From: an uncultured bacterium
GTDB taxonomy: Bacteria; Bacillota; Negativicutes; Acidaminococcales; Acidaminococcaceae
Direction: 5' to 3'
Assembly (NCBI GenBank): GCA_905215645.1
Contig: CAJMQS010000015.1
Location: forward strand, 1 to 48,779
DNA: 48,779 nt
This document shows positions 7,604-16,691 of this stretch, piece by piece (within the stretch, counting starts at the first letter, position 1; the number at the start of each line of letters is the position of its first letter). The notes below the pieces were generated by a model. That model saw only the letters and a program-made list of their open reading frames with translations, was not told the DNA's origin and did no database searches. The translations under genes and the position numbers were made by a program.

Positions 7604-9085
7604 ATGATCGTCACGGATGCCCTGCTCCGGAAGATCCCGGAGATGCGCTACCTGAATGCGGACAATGCAGACCGGTACCGCTGCATCATGCGGGCCTTTT
7701 ATGAGCAATATGTAAAGCTCCGGTACAAGCTTTATGAGGAGGATGTCTTTGCCCTGCTCGCGGAGGACCCGTATTTTGCCGGGTATCAGGAAGAACAGTG
7801 CCGGCAGGATCTCAACGCCCTGGTGGAATGGAAGAACCTGGTGGTGGAACAGGATACGAAGAACGCCCGGACCTTGGAAGAATTCAAGAACCGGAGATAC
7901 CGGTACATGCTGAGCAGTTACAGCGTGGAAATCGAACGGTTCGTAGAACATCTGGAAAAACTCCATATCGAAGGGGCCTCTTTGGAACCTTCCCTTTTGG
8001 AACGGATCCGGCTGGCCGTGGAAAAATTTCCGGCTATGGCAGGAAAATCACCGGAAACTGTCTATACTTGGTGGCAGGATCTGAACCAGGATTTCATCCG
8101 GTTGAATGAGAACTACCATGACTATATCCGGGACCTGAGCAGCGTAAAGGCAGAAGAGATGATGAAAAGCCAGGCTTTCCTGCTGTTCAAGGACCGGCTC
8201 ATCGAATACCTGCGGAATTTCGTCCGGAGCCTCCAGATGAATGTGGGGACCATTGAAGAAATCCTGGAGAGCCTGGAGAAAGACCAAGCGGAAATGGTAT
8301 TGGAAAAAGCCATGGAATATGATTTGTCCATTCCCCGGATGGACATGGAAGAAGTGACCCGGGAACAGCGCCTGGATTTGGCTCAGGGCCGTTTTGCCAG
8401 CATCCGGGACTGGTTTGTGGGAAAAGGCGGCGGAGACAATGAAGCTGGGAAGCTGTTCGATGCCACCAATGACATCATCCGGCGGATCACCCGGTATGCA
8501 GCCCGGATCAGTGAACAGAACACCTTGGGCATCAACCGACGGGAAGAATATCGGAAACTGGCGGAAATCTTTCTCCAATGCCGGGATTTGGCAGAAGCCC
8601 ATTGTCTCGGGGCTTCTGTATTCGGGCTGGAACAGACCCGGCATATCCGGGGAGAAGGGAGCCGGGAAACGGACAGCATGAACAGTTCTGTCTATGAGGA
8701 GCCGGCCCTGGAAGTGGTGCTGCGGAACCGATCCCGGACTGGTCGGGAAAAAGAACACCGGTCCCCGGTCCAGGATACTTCTGCGGAGCGGGCCAGAGTG
8801 CTCCAAGAGGCCCTGGAAAAACAGGCGCAGGAACAAAAAAAACTGGCCGCCCTGGAACAGGATGGCCGGATCGATTTCGCCCATCTGCCGGTGGTGGAGC
8901 CCCAAGTACGGGAAATCCTCCTCCAGTGGATTTCCCGGGCCTTGGAAAACAGGGAGCGCGTGGGAAGAACGGAAAATGGGCGGAACTATCGACTGGAGCA
9001 GCTGCCGGACCGGCCTCCCTGTGTGCTCCGCTGTACGGATGGGGACCTGACCATGCCGGCCCTGGTACTGGTTTTTGAAGACTGA
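7604..9085 (+). CDS. jetA: Wadjet subunit JetA (DUF2397 / TIGR02677)
   Basis: Kleisin-like subunit of the SMC-type Wadjet complex, which protects against plasmids by cleaving small closed-circular DNA. The 493-residue protein matches my recollection of the DUF2397/TIGR02677 family: an N-terminal winged-helix-like part (MRYLNADNADRYRCIMRAFYEQY), a long helical middle (FVRSLQMNVGTIEEILESLE, then WFVGKGGGDNEAGKLFDAT) and a C-terminal winged-helix region after a charged linker. No enzymatic motif is expected or seen. First gene of a four-gene unit in jetA-B-C-D order, 18 bp before jetB. The assignment rests mainly on the whole-operon pattern, which is strong. Confidence 0.9.
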   Translation: MIVTDALLRKIPEMRYLNADNADRYRCIMRAFYEQYVKLRYKLYEEDVFALLAEDPYFAGYQEEQCRQDLNALVEWKNLVVEQDTKNARTLEEFKNRRYRYMLSSYSVEIERFVEHLEKLHIEGASLEPSLLERIRLAVEKFPAMAGKSPETVYTWWQDLNQDFIRLNENYHDYIRDLSSVKAEEMMKSQAFLLFKDRLIEYLRNFVRSLQMNVGTIEEILESLEKDQAEMVLEKAMEYDLSIPRMDMEEVTREQRLDLAQGRFASIRDWFVGKGGGDNEAGKLFDATNDIIRRITRYAARISEQNTLGINRREEYRKLAEIFLQCRDLAEAHCLGASVFGLEQTRHIRGEGSRETDSMNSSVYEEPALEVVLRNRSRTGREKEHRSPVQDTSAERARVLQEALEKQAQEQKKLAALEQDGRIDFAHLPVVEPQVREILLQWISRALENRERVGRTENGRNYRLEQLPDRPPCVLRCTDGDLTMPALVLVFED

Positions 9086-9103
9086 AGACTGAAGGAGAAA
9101 AGG

Positions 9104-10282
9104 ATGCAGGAAGAACTGGAAGCTCTGCTGAACCGACGCTGGATCCGGAAAGCAGAAGATAAGGAGCTGTACTACAAGATCAGGGATCAGCTGGGAGAAA
9201 TCCGGAAATTTGCAACAGAAAAATTGGGCTGTCCGGTGGTGGAAAATCCTCTCCTGGTGAAGCTGGAGAAGATTCCCGTCCAGCCCCAGCCCTTTATGGG
9301 GATCCAGGAATTCGCTTCCCAGGAAGAATATGCTTTTTTCTGTGTGCTGCTGATGTTCCTGGAGGACCGGGAAACGGGCGAACAGTTCATCCTGTCCCAG
9401 CTGACGGATTATGTGGCTGCCAATCTGCCGGGAGGGGCTCCGGACTGGACCAGCTATACCCAGCGCAGGAGGCTGGTCCGCGTCCTGCGGTATGCCCAGG
9501 AACAAGGGCTGCTGGATGTGACTGACGGCAGCGACGAGAATTTCATGAACGGTACAGAAGGGGATGTCCTCTATGAAACCACTGGGGCTTCCCGCTATTT
9601 TGTCCGGAATTTCAGCCGGGATATCCTGGGCTTTGAAAAACCGGAAGACTTTTCCCAGAGCCAGTGGGTGGACATCCAGGAGGACCGGGGAATCGCCCGG
9701 CGGCACCGGGTGTACAACCGACTGCTGTTTTCCCCTGGGGTCTATGCGGGAGATGGGGCCCAGGAAGATTTCGATTATCTCCGGAATTATGGCCGGCGGA
9801 TGGAGGCGGAGGTAGAGGAAAAACTGGGCTGCAGCCTCCAGATCCACAAGGGCAGTGCTTTCCTGGTGGAAAGGGAGGATTGCCGGCTGGGAGAAACTCT
9901 GCCGGGGAACAGTGCGGCCAGTGACTGCATCCTGCTTTTCTGCAGCCTGGTGCGCCAAAAGGTGGAACAAGGAAGCTGGAATCCAGGACCGGATGAAATG
10001 ATTTGGGTGGATCCTCTGGAGTTGGAAGCATTGCTCCGGGAACTCCGGGAAAAATGGCAGGGATCCTTGACGAAAAACTACCGGGAAATGACCGAAGGAG
10101 AATGGATCCGGGAAATGAAAGGCAACCTGGAAAGCTGGACCCTGATCCAGCCCTTTCCGGAACGGCGGCAGATCCGGATCTCGCCTCTGGCTGGGAAAAT
10201 CGCAGGCCGCTATGCGGATCCGGAAGAGGAAGTATCCCAGGCACCGCAAGGGAAACGGAGAAGAAGGAGGAAAAAGGCATGA
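9104..10282 (+). CDS. jetB: Wadjet subunit JetB (DUF2398 / TIGR02678)
   Basis: KITE-like accessory subunit that joins the SMC-like ATPase and kleisin in the Wadjet complex. 392 residues, in the range of the DUF2398/TIGR02678 family. Recognisable stretches are the early FATEKLGCPVVENPLLVKLEK and the central FVRNFSRDILGF and RGIARRHRVYNRLLFSPGVY. The protein ends in a strongly basic tail (GKRRRRRKKA), perhaps for DNA contact. A GGAG site lies before ATG 9104. Its stop overlaps the jetC start by four bases (ATGA), so the two subunits are translationally coupled, which suits fixed stoichiometry. Confidence 0.9.
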   Translation: MQEELEALLNRRWIRKAEDKELYYKIRDQLGEIRKFATEKLGCPVVENPLLVKLEKIPVQPQPFMGIQEFASQEEYAFFCVLLMFLEDRETGEQFILSQLTDYVAANLPGGAPDWTSYTQRRRLVRVLRYAQEQGLLDVTDGSDENFMNGTEGDVLYETTGASRYFVRNFSRDILGFEKPEDFSQSQWVDIQEDRGIARRHRVYNRLLFSPGVYAGDGAQEDFDYLRNYGRRMEAEVEEKLGCSLQIHKGSAFLVEREDCRLGETLPGNSAASDCILLFCSLVRQKVEQGSWNPGPDEMIWVDPLELEALLRELREKWQGSLTKNYREMTEGEWIREMKGNLESWTLIQPFPERRQIRISPLAGKIAGRYADPEEEVSQAPQGKRRRRRKKA

Positions 10283-13200
10283 GCAGTCGATGGCAGGCCC
10301 ATAAAATGGGACTCATCAACTTCTGGTATTATGATGAACAGGAATTTCCTTTTGTCAAGGGCCGGATGCTCCTTCGGGGATCCAACGGTTCGGGAAAATC
10401 CGTGACCATGCAGAGTGTGGTCCCTCTGCTTTTGGATGGGGACTTGAGCCCGGAACGGTTGGATCCCTTCGGATCCCGGGACCGGAAAATGGTGAACTAT
10501 CTCCTGGAAGATGATGATCCTCGGGAAGAGCGGACGGGGTATCTGTATCTGGAATTCAAACGGGAAGACAGCCCCACTTACTGCACTGTGGGCATGGGGA
10601 TCCGGGCCCGCCGGGGCCGTCCTTTGGAAAAATGGTATTTCGGGCTCCATGACGGCCGGCGGATCGGAGTGGATTTCCAGCTGTACAAAGAAGTGGGAGA
10701 AAAAATCACCCTTTCCCGGAAAGAACTGGAAAACCGCATCGGAGAAGGAGGACAGGTATTTGTTCGTCAGGCTGACTATATGGCTTATGTGAACCGGCAG
10801 ATCTTCGGCTTTGAGACTCCGGAACAGTACCGGGAAATGATTGATCTGCTGATCCAGCTCCGGACCCCGAAACTATCCCGGGATTTCAAACCCACCGTGA
10901 TCAATGACATCCTCAGCGACTCTCTCCGGCCCCTGTCCGATGAAGATCTGCGTCCCATGACGGAAGCCATCGACAATATGGACAACCTCCAGTTCAACCT
11001 AGAAGAACAAAAGAAGGCCAGAGAAGCTGCCCGGAAGATCCTGGATGTGTTTGACGGATACAATCGCAAGATGTTTTTGGAAAAGACCCAGGCCTTGACC
11101 CAGTGCCGAGAGAAACAGAAGGAAAGCCGAAAACAGCTGGAACAGGACAGGCAGGAACGGGAAAAGCAGCTGCAGGCTCGGGAAGCGGCCGTCCGAGCCA
11201 GGGAATCCCTGGAAACAGAAAAGAACGTCCGAGAGAGACAGCGGGACGAACTGCGCCGGAATGATGCTTTTGCCTTGAAGCAGCAGGTGGAGGAAACCAA
11301 AAAACGGAAAAAAGTCCTGGAAGAGAACCTGGCTGCCAAGGAACAACAGGTGGTCAAAAAGACCCGCCTCACGGGCCGGCTCCAGGAACAGACGGACCGG
11401 CTCCAAAGACAGGCGGAACAGAAGAAAACGGACCAGGAGGAGTTGCTCCGGGAAATGGAAGAACCGGCGAAAGCCATGGGTTTTGAGGAGCACGCCTTCT
11501 TTGCAGAAGACTGCCGGAAATGGCGGGAAGAGCCCTTGGACACAGCGACCCACCGGGTCCAGTTGGGAAAACTCCGGAAAGATTTCCAGGAAGGGATCCA
11601 GCTCCTGGAGCAGATCCGGTTCGTCCAGGGGTCCTTGGATCAGGAACAGCAGAAACGGGACCAGGTGCAAAAGAAAGCTGATCAGCAGGAACGGGCTGAG
11701 CGCAGTGCTCAGGATACCCTGGCACAGGGAATCTCCGATTGGAAGGAACAGCTCTTTGCCTGGAACAGTCGGAATCGGGAACTGCAGGTGCCTCGGGAAG
11801 TCTGCACGGAATTTGCCCGACAGATGGAAAACTACAGCCGGGATACGGATTTTGCGGCCCTGCTCCAGCAGGTGGATCAGGTCCGGTCCGTCCGGTTCGG
11901 CAGACTGGAAGTGGAACGGCAGGAGCTGGAAAAACAGCGGCAGGAGCTGGAAATCCAGCAGAAAGCCCTGCAGCAGGAACTGCGGGAATGGGAACAGCAG
12001 AAAGAACCGGAACCGGAACGGGAGGAAGCTGTCCAGCGGAACCGGGTGCGGCTGGCCCGTATGGGGATCCCCTGCCGGCCTCTGTACCAGCTCATCGATT
12101 TCCGGCCGGGCACAGCCCCGGAACTGGCTGACCATTTGGAAGAAGCCCTGCTCCGGATGGGCATCTTGGATGCGCTGGTGGTGGAAGAAAAAGATCGGGA
12201 CCGGATCATGAAGCCAGTGGAAGGCCATGCAGACCGGTACCTTTTTCTCCAGGGAGAACCGACAAAGTGCTGTTTGCTGGATGTGCTCCAGCCCGAAATC
12301 CGAGAAGAGGCCTTCCAGGCAAAGACCCGTGCCATCCTGGGATCCATTGCCTGGAAGGGTGATGGATCTATGGCCGTCCGGGAAGATGGTTCCTATCGGC
12401 TGGGAATCCTGGAAGGCACCGGCAGCGGCCAGTACCAGGCCGGACTCATCGGGGTCCAGGCCCGGGAACGGAACCGGCAGCAGAAGATGACCCAGCTCCG
12501 GGATGAACTGGGAGAAATCCAGGAAAATCTCGCCGGCCTGGAAAAAGAAATCCGCAGCCGGAAAGATCGGCAGGGCCTGTTGGAAGACGAATTCCGGGCC
12601 TTTCCCCGGGAGCGGGAGCTCCTGGATGCCCTGAAGGGATTGGAACAGATCCAGCAGCGGCTGGAACAGCTGCGAACGGAACGGCAGGGCCTGGATGAAC
12701 GGATCAGGAATCTGAACCAGGCCATCCGGTCCATGGGGAAAGAAGCGGCGGAATATGCTCGGAAGCTGTATTTGCCCTGCACCTATGAAGCCTTCCGAAA
12801 GGCACAGGATGCCCTGAACCGCTATGGAGAAAAGTTGACCCGGCTGGAAGGCGTCCATGAAAACTGGCTCCAGCTGCTGGCCCGGGCCCGTGACCAGGAA
12901 AGCCAGCGGCAGGAAGGAGAACGGGACCGGCAGCAGCTGGCCGGAGAACAGGCACGGATCCAGCTGGAACTGGAAGAGACTGGGAAGACCTTGGAAGCTA
13001 TGGAAGAACAGCTGTCCTATACGGATTTTGCCCAGATCAAGGCAGCCTACGATGCCTGTACCCAGTGGCTGGACGGGTATTCCCAGCACCTGACGGACCT
13101 GATCCACCGCATCGATGGCTGTGATTCCTTCTGCCGGCAGCTGGAAGAGGAAGCAGCCCAGCTACAGGTACAGTTGGAAGAACTGGATGCCCGGGAAGCT

Positions 13201-14361
13201 TATCTGGCCGGATGCTGGCAGGAGGAAGCAGAGCTCCGGTATGTACCGGAATGTATCCAGGACGATGGGACCTTCTTGGGGCCGGAAGAGACGGAAAAAG
13301 TCCTCCGGAGCCAGGGAGTGAAACCTGGCAGCGATGACAAGGTGCATAAACTGAACGAGGCGTTTTATCAGAACCGGGAATTCCTGGGAGAGTATTTCCT
13401 GCATTTCCAAGCGATCTTCGAAAGGCCGGCGGATGAAAAGCACCCGGATTGGCCCAGTGCCCGGCGGCTGGACTTTTCCGCCCAGTATCTGGGCGTGCGG
13501 ATCCAGCTGCCCCGACTGTCCCAGCTGCTGGATGAAGAAGTCCACCGGCTGGAAAGCCTGATCCAGGACAAAGATCGGGAACTGTTCGAGGATATCCTGT
13601 CCAATACTGTGGGCCGGAAAATCCGGAGCAGGATCTACGAATCACGGAACTGGGTGGAGAACATGAACCGGCTCATGGGCCGCATGGATACCTCCAGCGG
13701 ACTCCGGCTTCGCCTCCGGTGGCGGGCCCGGACGGCGGAAACCGAAGAGGAAATGGATACGGCGGATCTGGTGGATCTGCTGAAAAAGGATTACCGAGTG
13801 ATGAAACCAGAAGAAGCACGGCAGCTCAATGCCCATTTCCGATCCAAGGTGAAACAGGCCCACCGCCGAGCGAAAGACAGCGGAGGGGAAGTCTCTTTCC
13901 ACCAGGTGATGCGGGAAACCCTGGACTATCGGAAATGGTTCGAATTCCAACTGTTCACCCAGAAAGGCGGAGAGAAGCTCCGGGAGTTGACCAACAGTGT
14001 CTTCGGGACCTTCAGCGGCGGGGAAAAGGCCATGAGCATGTATGTTCCCCTGTTTTCTGCTGTAGTGGCCCGGTACCAGGCAGCCCGGGAAGACGCACCC
14101 CGGCTCATTGCCCTGGATGAAGCCTTTGCCGGGGTGGACCGGCGGAACATCCGGGATATGTTCAAGCTGATGACGGAATTCCAGTTCAATTTCATCATCA
14201 ATTCCCAGGTGCTTTGGGGAGATGTGGACACCCTGGATGCCCTGGCCATTTATGAGCTGATACGGCCCAACAATGTCAAATTCGTCAGCGTCCTGGCTTA
14301 CCGATGGGACGGCCGGGTGCGCCATCTCCTTCACGGAGCCAAGGAGAACGAAACATCATGA
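10279..14361 (+). CDS. jetC: Wadjet SMC-like ATPase JetC (TIGR02680)
   Basis: The motor of the Wadjet complex: an SMC/MukB-like ATPase that extrudes DNA loops and detects small circles. At 1360 residues it has the family's size. Walker A is GSNGSGKS at residues 34-41; the ABC signature FSGGEK is at 1245-1250 and Walker B LIALDEAF has D1280 and E1281. Between are two long Gln/Glu/Arg-rich coiled-coil arms (about 330-650 and 850-1050) around a hinge-like segment (about 590-720). ATG at 10279 overlaps the jetB stop and has a GGAGG site; the frame continues upstream only inside jetB. The 4-bp overlap with jetD continues the coupling. Confidence 0.95.
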   Translation: MSSRWQAHKMGLINFWYYDEQEFPFVKGRMLLRGSNGSGKSVTMQSVVPLLLDGDLSPERLDPFGSRDRKMVNYLLEDDDPREERTGYLYLEFKREDSPTYCTVGMGIRARRGRPLEKWYFGLHDGRRIGVDFQLYKEVGEKITLSRKELENRIGEGGQVFVRQADYMAYVNRQIFGFETPEQYREMIDLLIQLRTPKLSRDFKPTVINDILSDSLRPLSDEDLRPMTEAIDNMDNLQFNLEEQKKAREAARKILDVFDGYNRKMFLEKTQALTQCREKQKESRKQLEQDRQEREKQLQAREAAVRARESLETEKNVRERQRDELRRNDAFALKQQVEETKKRKKVLEENLAAKEQQVVKKTRLTGRLQEQTDRLQRQAEQKKTDQEELLREMEEPAKAMGFEEHAFFAEDCRKWREEPLDTATHRVQLGKLRKDFQEGIQLLEQIRFVQGSLDQEQQKRDQVQKKADQQERAERSAQDTLAQGISDWKEQLFAWNSRNRELQVPREVCTEFARQMENYSRDTDFAALLQQVDQVRSVRFGRLEVERQELEKQRQELEIQQKALQQELREWEQQKEPEPEREEAVQRNRVRLARMGIPCRPLYQLIDFRPGTAPELADHLEEALLRMGILDALVVEEKDRDRIMKPVEGHADRYLFLQGEPTKCCLLDVLQPEIREEAFQAKTRAILGSIAWKGDGSMAVREDGSYRLGILEGTGSGQYQAGLIGVQARERNRQQKMTQLRDELGEIQENLAGLEKEIRSRKDRQGLLEDEFRAFPRERELLDALKGLEQIQQRLEQLRTERQGLDERIRNLNQAIRSMGKEAAEYARKLYLPCTYEAFRKAQDALNRYGEKLTRLEGVHENWLQLLARARDQESQRQEGERDRQQLAGEQARIQLELEETGKTLEAMEEQLSYTDFAQIKAAYDACTQWLDGYSQHLTDLIHRIDGCDSFCRQLEEEAAQLQVQLEELDAREAYLAGCWQEEAELRYVPECIQDDGTFLGPEETEKVLRSQGVKPGSDDKVHKLNEAFYQNREFLGEYFLHFQAIFERPADEKHPDWPSARRLDFSAQYLGVRIQLPRLSQLLDEEVHRLESLIQDKDRELFEDILSNTVGRKIRSRIYESRNWVENMNRLMGRMDTSSGLRLRLRWRARTAETEEEMDTADLVDLLKKDYRVMKPEEARQLNAHFRSKVKQAHRRAKDSGGEVSFHQVMRETLDYRKWFEFQLFTQKGGEKLRELTNSVFGTFSGGEKAMSMYVPLFSAVVARYQAAREDAPRLIALDEAFAGVDRRNIRDMFKLMTEFQFNFIINSQVLWGDVDTLDALAIYELIRPNNVKFVSVLAYRWDGRVRHLLHGAKENETS

Positions 14362-15668
14362 GCCAGTTGGGAGAGTGTTTGGCGTATTTTAAGGGGAATC
14401 CGGTGTTTGGCCGGCTCCTCCAGGGATTCCGGGAAAAGTATGCCTCCTATGGCCGCTTTGAAGGTTCAGTCCAGGTGACGTTCAGGGATTGGGAAGAACG
14501 GGAAAGCCTAGAAGGTTTCCTCCAGAAGAATTTCCAGGGGCGGAAAAAGACCTCCGTTTCCGCCCGGCTTTTTACCAAGGCATTGGCTGAAAGCCGTTTT
14601 GCCGGGGTGGAACCAGAAGCCATCTTGGAAGCCTGGTTCGGGGCTTTGCCCCAGACCCGCGCCAGCCAGCGCAGCGAAAAACAGGAAGCCTGGCAAAGCT
14701 TCTTCCAGGAGCAGCTGGCAGCGGCAGAAGATCCTTTGACCCAGAACTGGCTGGCGGGGATCCTGGAGGAACAGCCGGAAACAGGAACCAGCCGCCGGGT
14801 GCTGCTCCGGGAGTGGAACCGGGCCTGGGAGACTGGCAGACAGGATGCCTTTAGAGACACAATCCGGCTGGCCTGCCAAATCCTGGAAAAACTGCCCAGC
14901 AGGCAGGATCAGTATCAGCCCCTGCCTGTTTTCGCTGCCAGGGTTACCGGCGATCCTCACTTTTTCGACCGGGGACGGGCCGGCTCCGGTCTCTTGAACC
15001 GTTTGCTGGCCTGGATCCAGAGAACTGGAGAAATCCGGGCAGATCTGCCGGATCAGGCATCTCTGGTCCGGCAGCAGCGGCTCCTCACCGGAGGCCTTCT
15101 GGTGGATGATATGTCCAATGGAGTGCTGGTCTACGGCTTGGAAGCTTTTGGAGAAAATGGATCGCCCCATCCGGGAATGGCCGGTTTTCTCCAAACCCAG
15201 GAAGCTCTCCAGGTCCCCCTGGGAGTGCTGGTCCGGTGGAAAGAAGTCCGCTGTTTTGGAGGAGAGGCTTTCATTGTAGAGAACCCTTCCCTTTTTGCTC
15301 GGCTTTGTGAAGGCCGGCGGACGGTACTGTGCTTCAACGGGCAGCCCCGGCTGGCAGCGATTTTCCTGCTGAAGCTGCTGGAACGGGGAAAGATCCCTAT
15401 CCGGTATGGGGGAGATCTGGATCCGGAAGGACTGCTGATTGCCCAAAACTTGAAGCAGCTCTATGACGGTCCTTTTACTTTCTGGCATATGGATCTGGAA
15501 GATTATCGGAGCAGCCATCCCCGGGTGCCCCTTTCGGAACGGCGGCTGAAGATCTTAGACCGGATCCGGGAACCGGCCCTCCTGCCGGCTGCCCAAGCCA
15601 TCCGCCAGCGGAAAAAGGCCGGCTACCAGGAAAACATCCCGGCCTTCTGGTACAGTAGGGATAAATAG
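14358..15668 (+). CDS. jetD: Wadjet nuclease JetD (DUF3323-DUF2399 / TIGR02679)
   Basis: Nuclease subunit of Wadjet, related to the Toprim domain of topoisomerase VI A, which cuts the plasmid after loop extrusion. The 436-residue protein has an N-terminal DUF3323-type region and a C-terminal DUF2399 Toprim domain. Expected metal ligands are visible: E308 in IVENPSLF and the acidic pair D353/D355 in GGDLDPEGLL. No catalytic residue looks lost, so the system is probably active. ATG at 14358 overlaps the jetC stop and follows AAGGAG. It is the last clear jet gene; the next gene on the strand starts only 31 bp later. Confidence 0.93.
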   Translation: MSQLGECLAYFKGNPVFGRLLQGFREKYASYGRFEGSVQVTFRDWEERESLEGFLQKNFQGRKKTSVSARLFTKALAESRFAGVEPEAILEAWFGALPQTRASQRSEKQEAWQSFFQEQLAAAEDPLTQNWLAGILEEQPETGTSRRVLLREWNRAWETGRQDAFRDTIRLACQILEKLPSRQDQYQPLPVFAARVTGDPHFFDRGRAGSGLLNRLLAWIQRTGEIRADLPDQASLVRQQRLLTGGLLVDDMSNGVLVYGLEAFGENGSPHPGMAGFLQTQEALQVPLGVLVRWKEVRCFGGEAFIVENPSLFARLCEGRRTVLCFNGQPRLAAIFLLKLLERGKIPIRYGGDLDPEGLLIAQNLKQLYDGPFTFWHMDLEDYRSSHPRVPLSERRLKILDRIREPALLPAAQAIRQRKKAGYQENIPAFWYSRDK

Positions 15669-15699
15669 AGTACAATAAAAGAAAAAGGGGGTGGAACAG

Positions 15700-16446
15700 A
15701 TGGCACTTTTTGCGTTGGGGGATCTCCATCTGGCTTTTCAGCGGCCGGAGAAATCCATGGACGCCATGGGGCCCGTCTGGGTCCGCCACGAAGAAAAAAT
15801 CTGGAAAAACTGCCAGGAACTGATTAAACCGGAGGACACCCTGGTGCTGGTAGGGGATCATTCCTGGGGCCGGAAACTGTTCCAATGCCGGGAGGATCTG
15901 GCTTTCATCGCCCGTCTTCCAGGCCGGAAGATCCTCGTCCGGGGAAATCATGATATGTTCTGGGAAGCCCAGAAAACAGATGTGCTGAATACGGAATATG
16001 CCGGGAAACTGTTCTTCCTCCAGAATAATTTTGCGGCTTATGGAGAGTATGCCCTGGTGGGGACCAAAGGCTTCACCTTCGAAGGGCCTTTCCTCATCAA
16101 CCGTTTTACCGGAGAAGTGCTGAGCTGGGATCAGGATGCGGAAAAGCACGCTCAGAAACTGGTCCGTCGGGAGTCCATCCGGCTGGAAGATTCCTTCCGA
16201 CAGGCTTGGGAAGCGGGCTACCGGAAGTTCCTGGTGTTCCTTCACTATCCACCTACCAACATCCTGGAAGAGGACAGCGTCTTTACCCGGATGGCGGAGA
16301 AATACGGAGCGGAACAGGTGATCTATGCCCACTGCCATGGGAAGAATCAGTTCCAGGACAGTATCCTGGGTTTCCACAACGGCATCCGGTATCGGCTGGT
16401 CTCTGGAGATTACCTGGACTTCCGGCCGGAGAAGATTTTGGATTGA
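15700..16446 (+). CDS. Calcineurin-like metallophosphoesterase
   Basis: Metal-dependent phosphoesterase, 248 residues, substrate unknown. Motifs in order: GDLHL (D8, H10), VGDHSWG in place of the usual GDxxD/GDxxDR, RGNHDMFW, LHYPP and AHCHGK in place of GHxH. This subgroup is a stand-alone cytoplasmic form common in Firmicutes. ATG at 15700 follows GGGGGTG with six bases between; the GTG at 15691 lies inside that site and is less likely. It starts 31 bp after jetD with no terminator between, so it is probably transcribed with the Wadjet genes, though it is not a standard member of the system. A decayed copy of its 3' end lies 5 kb downstream (21538-21624). Confidence 0.88.
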   Translation: MALFALGDLHLAFQRPEKSMDAMGPVWVRHEEKIWKNCQELIKPEDTLVLVGDHSWGRKLFQCREDLAFIARLPGRKILVRGNHDMFWEAQKTDVLNTEYAGKLFFLQNNFAAYGEYALVGTKGFTFEGPFLINRFTGEVLSWDQDAEKHAQKLVRRESIRLEDSFRQAWEAGYRKFLVFLHYPPTNILEEDSVFTRMAEKYGAEQVIYAHCHGKNQFQDSILGFHNGIRYRLVSGDYLDFRPEKILD

Positions 16447-16475
16447 AAACTGTTTTTAAGAGGAAAACAAAAAAT

Positions 16476-16521
16476 GGGGATGTGAAAATATGAAGGATCA
16501 TTTTTTCACATCCCCGTTTTT
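16476..16521 (+). terminator. Terminator closing the jet-phosphoesterase unit
   Basis: A perfect 13-bp stem (16476-16488 with 16503-16515) is followed by GTTTTT. This is the first strong terminator after the start of jetA. Confidence 0.9.
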
Positions 16522-16616
16522 ATACTTCTAATGGCAAAAATAATTTGCAATATTAAATTTATTCTTGCTTTTCAGTTGCCGTAGATTCGGATATAGTAGG
16601 ATTGTAAGCAAAAAGA

Positions 16617-16646
16617 TAAAATTTGCGGAGCGCGCGGCAAATTTTA
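16617..16646 (+). promoter_or_regulatory. 10-bp inverted repeat upstream of the CoA-transferase gene
   Basis: Perfect arms TAAAATTTGC (16617-16626) and GCAAATTTTA (16637-16646) enclose a GC-only-rich 10-nt spacer. There is no T run, so it is not a simple terminator. It sits 45 bp before the start codon and behind a weak promoter (TATAGT at 16592-16597), where a dimeric regulator could bind or the leader could fold. Confidence 0.5.
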
Positions 16647-16691
16647 CTGAATACAATAAGGAATCTGGTAATGGAATAAGGAGGAGGACAT

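Noticed and set aside
8048..13107. Very long minus-strand open frames (733 and 702 codons) opposite the jet genes
   Set aside because: They mirror the codon bias of GC-rich genes. The plus-strand proteins have clear motifs and coupled starts; the minus-strand translations are Phe/Pro/Gln/His-rich with no domain or ribosome site.
16402..16447. Phosphoesterase 3' end as an integrase attachment site for the catabolic cassette
   Set aside because: The second copy is extended upstream by a further decayed segment with an internal deletion and a stop codon, which fits a dead gene copy better than an att core; no integrase is present in the cassette.
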